Origin: Lasioglossum baleicum
Taxonomy: Eukaryota; Arthropoda; Insecta; Hymenoptera; Halictidae
Assembly (NCBI RefSeq): GCF_051020765.1
Contig: NW_027469172.1
Location: 405,501-469,500 of the forward strand
Direction: 5' to 3'
DNA: 64,000 bases
The position numbers were made by a program, and so were the translations under genes. The notes under the pieces are model-generated. The model worked only from the letters and a program-made list of their open reading frames with translations. It was not told the DNA's origin and made no database searches. The stretch's first letter is position 1, and the number at the start of each line of letters is the position of its first letter. Below are positions 1-12,728 of the stretch, piece by piece.

Positions 1-635
1 AACGCATAACGCATAACGCATAACGCATAACGCATAACGCATAACGCATAACGCATAACGCATAACGCATAACGCATAACGCATAACGCATAACGCATAA
101 CGCATAACGCATAACGCATAACGCATAACGCATAACGCACAACGCACAACGCACAACGCACAACGCATAACGCATACCGCATAACGCATAACGCACAACG
201 CATAACGCATAACGCATAACGCACAACGCATAACGCATAACGCATAACGCATAACGCACAACGCATAACGCATAACGCACAACGCACAACGCACAACGCA
301 TAACGCATAACGCATAACGCACAACGCACAACGCATAACGCATAACGCATAACGCATAACGCATAACGCATAACGCACAACGCATAACGCATAACGCACA
401 ACGCAGAACGCATAACGCAAAACGCATAACGCATAACGCATAACGCATAACGCATAACGCATAACGCACAACGCACAACGCACAACGCACAACGCACAAC
501 GCATAACGCATAACGCATAACGCATAACGCATAACGCATAACGCATAACGCATAACGCATAACGCATAACGCATAACGCATAACGCATAACGCATAACGC
601 ATAACGCATAACGCATAACGCATAACGCATAACTC
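1..635. repeat. Left-edge variant-rich head (D-like, then C motif)
   Basis: Plain units to about 138, then a D-like block (acaacgc from 139, ataccgc at 174), several acaacgc pairs, agaacgc at 405, aaaacgc at 419, five acaacgc at 468-502, plain units, and ataactc at 629 opening the C motif. The same order recurs at 44485-44990 (ataccgc 44522, aaaacgc near 44773) and, more loosely, at 62.65-62.95 kb. No gene-like sequence. Confidence 0.85.
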
Positions 636-670
636 ACAACGCATAACGCATAACGCACAACGCAGAACGC
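629..670. repeat. C motif, 42 bp (6 units), type copy
   Basis: Six units: ataactc, then acaacgc, two consensus units, acaacgc and agaacgc. Identical copies lie at 44984-45025, 60683-60724, 62947-62988 and 63262-63303. Each is followed by a long near-pure stretch of ataacgc. The motif is absent from 671 to 44983, so it marks the left edge, the second copy of the left-edge segment, and the right end. Confidence 0.88.
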
Positions 671-796
671 ATAACGCATAACGCATAACGCATAACGCAT
701 AACGCATAACGCATAACGCATAACGCATAACGCATAACGCATAACGCATAACGCATAACGCATAACGCATAACGCATAACGCATAACGCATATCGC

Positions 797-1503
797 ATAA
801 CGCATAACGCATAACGCATAACGCATAACGCATAACGCATAACGCATAACGCATAACGCATAACGCATAACGCATAACGCATAACGCATAACGCATAACG
901 CATAACGCATAACGCATAACGCATAACGCATAACGCATAACGCATAACGCATAACGCATAACGCATAACGCATAACGCATAACGCATAACGCATAACGCA
1001 TAACGCATAACGCATAACGCATAACGCATAACGCATAACGCATAACGCATAACGCATAACGCATAACGCATAACGCATAACGCATAACGCATAACGCATA
1101 ACGCATAACGCATAACGCATAACGCATAACGCATAACGCATAACGCATAACGCATAACGCATAACGCATAACGCATAACGCATAACGCATAACGCATAAC
1201 GCATAACGCATAACGCATAACGCATAACGCATAACGCATAACGCATAACGCATAACGCATAACGCATAACGCATAACGCATAACGCATAACGCATAACGC
1301 ATAACGCATAACGCATAACGCATAACGCATAACGCATAACGCATAACGCATAACGCATAACGCATAACGCATAACGCATAACGCATAACGCATAACGCAT
1401 AACGCATAACGCATAACGCATAACGCATAACGCATAACGCATAACGCATAACGCATAACGCATAACGCATAACGCATAACGCATAACGCATAACGCATAA
1501 CGC
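797..1503. repeat. Pure stretch, 101 consecutive consensus units
   Basis: After atatcgc at 790 the array runs to the acaacgc at 1504 without a visible substitution: 707 bp, exactly 101 units. It is the longest perfect run I found. Others are 63304-63891 (84 units), about 7813-8391, and about 53.6-54.09 kb. The matching stretch in the second copy (about 45150-45604) is roughly 250 bp shorter. Confidence 0.9.
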
Positions 1504-4500
1504 ACAACGCATAACGCATACCGCATAACGCATAACGCACAACGCATAACGCATAACGCATAACGCACAACGCACAACGCATAACGCATAACGCATAACG
1601 CATAACGCATAACGCATAACGCATAACGCATAACGCATAACGCATAACGCATAACGCATAACGCATAACGCACAACGCACAACGCACAACGCACAACGCA
1701 TAACGCACAACGCATAACGCATAACGCATAACGCATAACGCACAACGCATAACGCAGAGCCCGTAACGCATAATGCATAACCCATAACGCATATCGCATA
1801 ACTCATAACGCATAACGCACAACGCAGAGCCCATAACGCATAACGCATAACGCATAAGGCACAACGCATAACGCATAACGCAAATCCATAACACATAACG
1901 CATAACGCACAACGCATAACGCATAACGCATAACGCATATCGCATAACGCATAACGCCTAACTCATATCCTACAAAGCATAACGCATAACGCATATGCAT
2001 AACGCATAACGCATAACGCATAACGCATAACGCATAACGCATAACGCATAACGCATAACGCATAACGCATAACGCATAACGCATAACGCATAACGCATAA
2101 CGCATAACGCATAACGCATAACGCATAACGCATAACGCATAACGCATAACGCATAACGCATAACGCATAACGCATAACGCATAACGCATAACGCATAACG
2201 CATAACGCATATCGCATAACGCATAACGCATAACGCATAACGCATAACGCATAACGCATAACGCATAACGCATAACGCATAACGCATAACGCATAACGCA
2301 TAACGCATAACGCATAACGCATAACGCATAACGCATAACGCATAACGCATAACGCATAACGCATAACGCATAACGCATAACGCATAACGCATAACGCATA
2401 ACGCATAACGCATAACGCATAACGCATGTCGCATAACGCATAACGCATAACGCATAACGCATAACGCATAACGCATAACGCATAACGCATAACGCATAAC
2501 GCATATGGCATAACGCATAACGCACAACGCATAACGCATAACGCATAACGCATAACGCATAACGCATAACGCATAACGCGTAACGCATAACGCATAACGC
2601 ATAACGCACAACGCACAACGCATAACGCATAACGCATAACGCATAACGCATAACGCATATGGCATAACGCATAACGCATAACGCATAACGCATAACGCAT
2701 AACGCATAACGCATAACGCATAACGCATAACGCATAACGCATAACGCATAACGCACAACGCATAACGCAGAGCCCGTAACGCATAATGCATAACCCATAA
2801 CGCATATCGCATAACTCATAACGCATAACGCACAACGCAGAGCCCATAACGCATAACGCATAACGCATAAGGCACAACGCATAACGCATAACGCAAATCC
2901 ATAACACATAACGCATAACGCACAACGCATAACGCATAACGCATAACGCATATCGCATAACGCATAACGCCTAACTCATATCCTACAAAGCATAACGCAT
3001 AACGCATAACGCATAACGCATAACGCATAACGCATAACGCATAACGCATAACGCATAACGCATAACGCATAACGCATAACGCATAACGCATAACGCATAA
3101 CGCATAACGCATGTCGCATAACGCATAACGCATAACGCATAACGCATAACGCATAACGCATAACGCATAACGCATAACGCATAACGCATATGGCATAACG
3201 CATAACGCATAACGCATAACGCATAACGCATAACGCATAACGCATAACGCATAACGCACAACGCACAACGCACAACGCACAACGCATAACGCATACCGCA
3301 TAACGCATAACGCACAACGCATAACGCATAACGCATAACGCACAACGCACAACGCATAACGCATAACGCATAACGCATAACGCATAACGCATAACGCATA
3401 ACGCATATGGCATAACGCATAACGCATAACGCATAACGCATAACGCATAACGCATAACGCATAACGCATAACGCATAACGCATAACGCATAACGCATAAC
3501 GCATAACGCATAACGCATAACGCACAACGCATAACGCAGAGCCCGTAACGCATAATGCATAACCCATAACGCATACCGCATAACTCATAACGCATAACGC
3601 ACAACGCAGAGCCCATAACGCATAACGCATAACGCATAAGGCACAACGCATAACGCATAACGCAAATCCATAACACATAACGCATAACGCACAACGCATA
3701 ACGCATAACGCATAACGCATATCGCATAACGCATAACGCCTAACTCACATCCTACAAAGCATAACGCATAACGCATAACGCATAACGCATAACGCATAAC
3801 GCATAACGCATAACGCATAACGCATAACGCATAACGCATAACGCATAACGCATAACGCATAACGCATAACGCATAACGCATAACGCATAACGCATAACGC
3901 ATAACGCATATCGCATAACGCTTAACGCATAACTCATAATGCATAACGCATAACGCATAACGCATAACGCATAACGCATAACGCATAACGCATAACGCAG
4001 AACGCATAACGCAGAACGCATAACGCACAACGCACAACGCATAACGCATAACGCATAACGCAGAACGCATAACGCATAACGCATAACGCAGAACGCATAA
4101 CGCATAACGCATAACGCATAACGCATAACGCATAACGCATAACGCATAACGCATAACGCATAACGCATAACGCATAACGCATAACGCATAACGCATAACG
4201 CATAACGCATAACGCATAACGCATAACGCATAACGCATAACGCATAACGCATAACGCATAACGCATAACGCATAACGCATAACGCATAACGCATAACGCA
4301 TAACGCATAACGCATAACGCATAACGCATAACGCAAAACGCATAACGCATAACGCACAACGCACAACGCATAACGCATAACGCTTAACGCATAACGCATA
4401 ACGCATAACGCATAACGCATAACGCATAACGCATAACGCATAACGCATAACGCATAACGCTTAACACATAACGCATAACGCATAACGCATAACGCATAAC

Positions 4501-5635
4501 GCATAACGCATAACGCACAACGCATAACGCATAACGCATAACGCATAACGCATAACGCACAACGCACAACGCACAACGCACAACGCATAACGCATACCGC
4601 ATAACGCATAACGCATAACGCACAACGCATAACGCATAACGCATAACGCACAACGCACAACGCATAACGCATAACGCATAACGCATAACGCATAACGCAT
4701 AACGCATAACGCATATGGCATAACGCATAACGCATAACGCATAACGCATAACGCATAACGCATAACGCATAACGCATAACGCATAACGCATATCGCATAA
4801 CGCCTAACTCATATCCTACAAAGCATAACGCATAACGCATAACGCATAACGCATAACGCATAACGCATAACGCATAACGCATAACGCATAACGCATAACG
4901 CATAACGCATAACGCATAACGCATAACGCATGTCGCATAACGCATAACGCATAACGCATAACGCATAACGCATAACGCATAACGCATAACGCATAACGCA
5001 TAACGCATAACGCATAACGCATATGGCATAACGCATAACGCATAACGCATAACGCATAACGCATAACGCATAACGCATAACGCATAACGCACAACGCACA
5101 ACGCACAACGCACAACGCATAACGCATACCGCATAACGCATAACGCACAACGCATAACGCATAACGCATAACGCACAACGCACAACGCATAACGCATAAC
5201 GCATAACGCATAACGCATAACGCATAACGCATATGGCATAACGCATAACGCATAACGCATAACGCATAACGCATAACGCATAACGCATAACGCATAACGC
5301 ATAACGCATAACGCATAACGCATAACGCATAACGCATAACGCATAACGCATAACGCATAACGCATAACGCATAACGCATAACGCATAACGCATAACGCAC
5401 AACGCATAACGCAGAGCCCGTAACGCATAATGCATAACCCATAACGCATATCGCATAACTCATAACGCATAACGCACAACGCAGAGCCCATAACGCATAA
5501 CGCATAACGCATAAGGCACAACGCATAACGCATAACGCAAATCCATAACACATAACGCATAACGCACAACGCATAACGCATAACGCATAACGCATATCGC
5601 ATAACGCATAACGCCTAACTCATATCCTACAAAGC
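1504..5635. repeat. A-type higher-order repeats, left copy
   Basis: Five anchors (1958, 2971, 3740, 4804, 5615) spaced 1013, 769, 1064 and 811 bp. Four have full 237-bp A cores. The anchor at 4804 has no core, only atatcgc and one consensus unit before it. D blocks carry ataccgc at 3293, 4594 and 5126; atgtcgc occurs near 2426, 3111 and 4930; the hexamer atatgc is at 1993. A short B module (ttaacgc at 3922, agaacgc series to about 4100, ttaacac at 4461) interrupts between the third and fourth anchors. The whole series corresponds to 45.6-49.95 kb. Confidence 0.85.
1993..1998. repeat. 6-bp unit atatgc (register shift), type copy
   Basis: A one-base-short unit always placed two consensus units after an anchor. 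Copies: 1993, 46096, 54889, 55671, 57006, 58956 and 61389. With its flanks it forms the perfect 8-bp palindrome gcatatgc. The fixed position shows one founding deletion copied with its block rather than repeated slippage. Confidence 0.93.
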
Positions 5636-7581
5636 ATAACGCATAACGCATAACGCATAACGCATAACGCATAACGCATAACGCATAACGCATAACGCAT
5701 AACGCATAACGCATAACGCATAACGCATAACGCATAACGCATAACGCATAACGCATAACGCATAACGCATAACGCATAACGCATAACGCATAACGCATAT
5801 CGCATAACGCTTAACGCATAACTCATAATGCATAACGCATAACGCATAACGCATAACGCATAACGCATAACGCATAACGCATAACGCAGAACGCATAACG
5901 CAGAACGCATAACGCACAACGCACAACGCATAACGCATAACGCATAACGCAGAACGCATAACGCATAACGCATAACGCATAACGCATAACGCATAACGCA
6001 TAACGCATAACGCATAACGCATAACGCATAACGCATAACGCATAACGCATAACGCATAACGCATAACGCATAACGCATAACGCATAACGCATAACGCATA
6101 ACGCATAACGCATAACGCATAACGCATAACGCATAACGCATAACGCATAACGCATAACGCATAACGCATAACGCATAACGCATAACGCATAACGCATAAC
6201 GCATAACGCATAACGCATAACGCATAACGCATAACGCATAACGCATAACGCAAAACGCATAACGCATAACGCACAACGCACAACGCATAACGCATAACGC
6301 ATAACGCATAACGCATAACGCATAACGCATAACGCATAACGCATAACGCATAACGCATAACGCATAACGCATAACGCATAACGCATAACGCATAACGCAT
6401 AACGCATAACGCATAACGCATAACGCATAACGCATAACGCATAACGCTTAACACATAACGCATAACGCATAACGCTTAACGCATAACTCATAATGCATAA
6501 CGCATAACGCATAACGCATAACGCATAACGCATAACGCATAACGCATAACGCATAACGCATAACGCATAACGCATAACGCATAACGCAGAACGCATAACG
6601 CAGAACGCATAACGCACAACGCACAACGCATAACGCAGAACGCATAACGCACAACGCACAACGCATAACGCATAACGCATAACGCATAACGCATAACGCA
6701 TAAAGCATAACGCATAACGCATAACGCATAACGCATAACGCATAACGCATAACGCATAACGCATAACGCATAACGCATAACGCATAACGCATAACGCATA
6801 ACGCATAACGCATAACGCATAACGCATAACGCATAACGCATAACGCATAACGCATAACGCATAACGCATAACGCATAACGCATAACGCATAACGCATAAC
6901 GCATAACGCATAACGCATAACGCATAACGCATAACGCATAACGCATAACGCACAACGCATAACGCATAACGCATAACGCATAACGCATAACGCATAACGC
7001 ATAACGCATAACGCATAACGCATAACGCATAACGCATAACGCATAACGCATAACTCATAATGCATAACGCATAACGCATAACGCATAACGCATAACGCAT
7101 AACGCATAACGCATAACGCAGAACGCATAACGCAGAACGCATAACGCACAACGCACAACGCATAACGCATAACGCATAACGCAGAACGCATAACGCATAA
7201 CGCATAACGCATAACGCATAACGCATAACGCATAACGCATAACGCATAACGCATAACGCATAACGCATAACGCATAACGCATAACGCATAACGCATAACG
7301 CATAACGCATAACGCATAACGCATAACGCATAACGCATAACGCATAACGCATAACGCATAACGCATAACGCATAACGCATAACGCATAACGCATAACGCA
7401 TAACGCATAACGCTTAACGCATAACGCATAACGCATAACGCTTAACGCATAACTCATAATGCATAACGCATAACGCATAACGCATAACGCATAACGCATA
7501 ACGCATAACGCATAACGCATAACGCATAACGCATAACGCATAACGCAGAACGCATAACGCATATCGCATAACGCATAACGC
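5636..7581. repeat. B-type block, left copy
   Basis: B modules with ttaacgc at 5811, 6476 and 7442 and ataactc at 7050, each followed by agaacgc/acaacgc clusters. Every unit is 7 bp, so the distance between the flanking anchors (1967 bp) is exactly 281 units. ttaacgc 5811 and 6476 are 665 bp apart, as are 50095 and 50760 in the right-hand copy. Confidence 0.83.
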
Positions 7582-10500
7582 CTAACTCATATCCTACAAA
7601 GCATAACGCATAACGCATAACGCATAACGCAGAACGCATAACGCACAACGCACAACGCATAACGCATAACGCATAACGCATAACGCATAACGCATAACGC
7701 ATAACGCATAACGCATAACGCATAACGCATAACGCATAACGCATAACGCATAACGCATAACGCATAACGCATAACGCATAACGCATAACGCATAACGCAT
7801 AACGCATAACACATAACGCATAACGCATAACGCATAACGCATAACGCATAACGCATAACGCATAACGCATAACGCATAACGCATAACGCATAACGCATAA
7901 CGCATAACGCATAACGCATAACGCATAACGCATAACGCATAACGCATAACGCATAACGCATAACGCATAACGCATAACGCATAACGCATAACGCATAACG
8001 CATAACGCATAACGCATAACGCATAACGCATAACGCATAACGCATAACGCATAACGCATAACGCATAACGCATAACGCATAACGCATAACGCATAACGCA
8101 TAACGCATAACGCATAACGCATAACGCATAACGCATAACGCATAACGCATAACGCATAACGCATAACGCATAACGCATAACGCATAACGCATAACGCATA
8201 ACGCATAACGCATAACGCATAACGCATAACGCATAACGCATAACGCATAACGCATAACGCATAACGCATAACGCATAACGCATAACGCATAACGCATAAC
8301 GCATAACGCATAACGCATAACGCATAACGCATAACGCATAACGCATAACGCATAACGCATAACGCATAACGCATAACGCATAACGCATAACGCTTAACGC
8401 ATAACGCATAACGCATAACGCATAACGCATAACGCACAACGCACAACGCACAACGCACAACGCATAACGCATACCGCATAACGCATAACGCATAACGCAT
8501 AACGCATAACGCATAACGCATAACGCATAACGCATAACGCATAACGCATAACGCATAACGCATAACGCATAACGCATAACGCATAACGCATAACGCATAA
8601 CGCATAACGCATAACGCATAACGCATAACGCATAACGCATAACGCATAACGCATAACGCATAACGCATAACGCATAACGCATAACGCATAACGCATAACG
8701 CATAACGCATAACGCATAACGCATAACGCATAACGCATAACGCATAACGCATAACGCATAACGCATAACGCATAACGCATAACGCACAACGCATAACGCA
8801 TAACGCAAATCCATAACACATAACGCATAACGCACAACGCATAACGCATAACGCATAACGCATATCGCATAACGCATAACGCCTAACTCATATCCTACAA
8901 AGCATAACGCATAACGCATAACGCATAACGCAGAACGCATAACGCACAACGTACAACGCACAACGCACAACGCATAACGCATAACGCATAACGCATAACG
9001 CATAACGCATAACGCATAACGCATAACGCTTAACGCACAACGCATAACGCAGAGCCCATAACGCATAATGCATAACCCATAACGCATATCGCATAACTCA
9101 TAACGCATAACGCACAACGCAGAGCCCATAACGCATAACGCATAACGCATAACGCATAAGGCACAACGCATAACGCATAACGCAAATCCATAACACATAA
9201 CGCATAACGCACAACGCATAACGCATAACGCATAACGCATATCGCATAACGCATAACGCCTAACTCATATCCTACAAAGCATAACGCATAACGCATAACG
9301 CATAACGCAGAACGCATAACGCACAACGCACAACGCAGAACGCATAACGCATAACGCATAACGCATAACGCATAACGCATAACGCATAACGCATAACGCA
9401 TAACGCATAACGCATAACGCATAACGCATAACGCATAACGCATAACGCATAACGCATAACGCATAACGCATAACGCATAACGCATAACGCACAACGCACA
9501 ACGTACAACGCACAACGCACAACGCATAACGCATAACGCATAACGCATAACGCATAACGCATAACGCATAACGCTTAACGCACAACGCATAACGCAGAGC
9601 CCATAACGCATAATGCATAACCCATAACGCATATCGCATAACTCATAACGCATAACGCACAACGCAGAGCCCATAACGCATAACGCATAACGCATAACGC
9701 ATAAGGCACAACGCATAACGCATAACGCAAATCCATAACACATAACGCATAACGCACAACGCATAACGCATAACGCATAACGCATATCGCATAACGCATA
9801 ACGCCTAACTCATATCCTACAAAGCATAACGCATAACGCATAACGCATAACGCAGAACGCATAACGCACAACGCACAACGCAGAACGCATAACGCATAAC
9901 GCATAACGCATAACGCATAACGCATAACGCATAACGCATAACGCATAACGCATAACGCATAACGCATAACGCATAACGCATAACGCATAACGCATAACGC
10001 ATAACGCATAACGCATAACGCATAACGCATAACGCATAACGCATAACGCATAACGCATAACGCATATCGCATAACGCATAACGCCTAACTCATATCCTAC
10101 AAAGCATAACGCATAACGCATAACGCACAACGCACAACGCAGAACGCATAACGCATAACGCATAACGCATAACGCATAACGCATATCGCATAACGCATAA
10201 CGCATAACGCATAACGCATAACGCATAACGCATAACGCATAACGCATAACGCATAACGCATAACGCATAACGCATAACGCATAACGCATAACGCACAACG
10301 CAGAACGCATAACGCACAACGCACAACGCAGAACGCATAACGCATAACGCATAACGCATAACGCATAACGCATAACGCATAACGCATAACGCATAACGCA
10401 TAACGCATAACGCATAACGCATAACGCATAACGCATAACGCATAACGCATAACGCATAACGCATAACGCATAACGCATAACGCATAACGCATAACGCATA

Positions 10501-11868
10501 ACGCATAACGCATAACGCATAACGCATAACGCATAACGCATAACGCATAACGCATAACGCATAACGCATAACGCATAACGCATAACGCATAACGCATAAC
10601 GCATAACGCATAACGCATAACGCATAACGCATAACGCATAACGCATAACGCATAACGCATAACGCATAACGCATAACGCATAACGCATAACGCATAACGC
10701 ATAACGCATAACGCATAACGCATAACGCATAACGCATAACTCATAACGCATAACGCATAACGCATAACGCATAACGCATAACGCATAACGCATAACGCAT
10801 AACGCATAACGCACAACGCACAACGCACAACGCACAACGCATAACGCATACCGCATAACGCATAACGCATAACGCACAACGCATAACGCATAACGCATAA
10901 CGCACAACGCACAACGCATAACGCATAACGCATAACGCATAACGCATAACGCATAACGCATAACGCATAACGCATATGGCATAACGCATAACGCATAACG
11001 CATAACGCATAACGCATAACGCATAACGCATAACGCATAACGCATAACGCATAACGCATAACGCATAACGCATAACGCATAACGCATAACGCATAACGCA
11101 TAACGCATAACGCATAACGCATAACGCATAACGCATAACGCATAACGCATAACGCATAACGCATAACGCATAACGCATAACGCATAACGCATAACGCATA
11201 ACGCATAACGCATAACGCATAACGCATAACGCATAACGCATAACGCATAACGCATAACGCATAACGCATAACGCATAACGCATAACGCATAACGCATAAC
11301 GCATAACGCATAACGCATAACGCATAACGCATAACGCATAACGCATAACGCATAACGCATAACGCATAACGCATAACGCATAACGCATAACGCATAACGC
11401 ATAACGCATAACGCATAACGCATAACGCATATCGCATAACGCATAACGCATAACGCATAACGCATAACGCATAACGCATAACGCATAACGCATAACGCAT
11501 AACGCATAACGCATAACGCATAACGCATAACGCATAACGCATAACGCATAACGCATAACGCATAACGCATAACGCATAACGCATAACGCATAACGCATAA
11601 CGCATAACGCATAACGCATAACGCATAACGCATAACGCATAACGCATAACGCATAACGCATAACGCATAACGCATAACGCATAACGCATAACGCATAACG
11701 CATAACGCATAACGCATAACGCATGTCGCATAACGCATAACGCATAACGCATAACGCATAACGCATAAGGCACAACGCATAACGCATAACGCAAATCCAT
11801 AACACATAACGCATAACGCACAACGCATAACGCATAACGCATAACGCATATCGCATAACGCATAACGC
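7582..11868. repeat. A-prime copies and long plain stretches
   Basis: Anchors at 7582, 8883, 9260, 9805 and 10085. A long plain run (about 7813-8391) follows a lone ataacac at 7806. A D-like block has ataccgc at 8471. A truncated core leads to anchor 8883; A-prime cores lead to 9260 and 9805. After 10085 come agaacgc/acaacgc clusters to about 10340, a plain run, a D block with ataccgc at 10848, an atatggc near 10974, atatcgc near 11429, atgtcgc near 11724 and a partial core ending at the next anchor. Confidence 0.8.
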
Positions 11869-12015
11869 CTAACTCATATCCTACAAAGCATAACGCATAA
11901 CGCATAACGCATAACGCAGAACGCATAACGCACAACGTACAACGCACAACGCACAACGCATAACGCATAACGCATAACGCATAACGCATAACGCATAACG
12001 CATAACGCTTAACGC

Positions 12016-12259
12016 ACAACGCATAACGCAGAGCCCATAACGCATAATGCATAACCCATAACGCATATCGCATAACTCATAACGCATAACGCACAACGCA
12101 GAGCCCATAACGCATAACGCATAACGCATAACGCATAAGGCACAACGCATAACGCATAACGCAAATCCATAACACATAACGCATAACGCACAACGCATAA
12201 CGCATAACGCATAACGCATATCGCATAACGCATAACGCCTAACTCATATCCTACAAAGC
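12016..12259. repeat. A-prime core, type copy
   Basis: Relative of the A core in which the first agagccc is followed by a consensus unit instead of gtaacgc, and which is usually one unit longer (agagccc to anchor 209 bp instead of 202). The first agagccc of each copy is at 9051, 9596, 12030, 16017 and 43613, with composite copies at 27210 and 30579. Most copies share neighbours: ttaacgc shortly upstream, and acaacgt (unit position 7 c to t) at 8946, 9498, 11932, 15919 and 43522. This marks them as one lineage scattered over three parts of the window. Confidence 0.85.
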
Positions 12260-12630
12260 ATAACGCATAACGCATAACGCATAACGCAGAACGCATAACG
12301 CACAACGCACAACGCAGAACCCATAACGCATAACGCATAACGCATAACGCATAACGCATAACGCATAACGCATAACGCATAACGCATAACGCATAACGCA
12401 TAACGCATAACGCATAACGCATAACGCATAACGCATAACGCATAACGCATAACGCATAACGCATAACGCATAACGCATAACGCATAACGCATAACGCATA
12501 ACGCATAACGCATAACGCATAACGCATAACGCATAACGCATAACGCATAACGCATATGGCATAACGCATAACGCATAACGCATAACGCATAACGCATAAC
12601 GCATAACGCATAACGCATAACGCATAACGC

Positions 12631-12728
12631 ACAACGCACAACGCACAACGCACAACGCATAACGCATACCGCATAACGCATAACGCACAACGCATAACGC
12701 ATAACGCATAACGCACAACGCACAACGC
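12631..12728. repeat. D block, 98 bp (14 units), type copy
   Basis: Four acaacgc in a row, one consensus unit, ataccgc at 12666, two consensus units, acaacgc, three consensus units and two acaacgc. The diagnostic ataccgc recurs at 174, 1518, 3293, 4594, 5126, 8471, 10848, 16660, 28671, 31956, 38668, 39514, 41074, 41906, 44522, 45621, 47389, 48704, 49459, 56097, 57502, 59088, 59571, 61682 and 62667, usually with the same acaacgc flanks. A second context, exactly 28 bp after the first base of an anchor, is seen at 56588, 58117, 60193 and 62262. An isolated ataccgc at 3573 replaces atatcgc inside an A core. Confidence 0.88.

Noticed and set aside
1993..1998. Regulatory palindrome at gcatatgc and the many catatg sites
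   Set aside because: The palindromes arise directly from single changes to the unit and have no associated gene, promoter or second conserved element.
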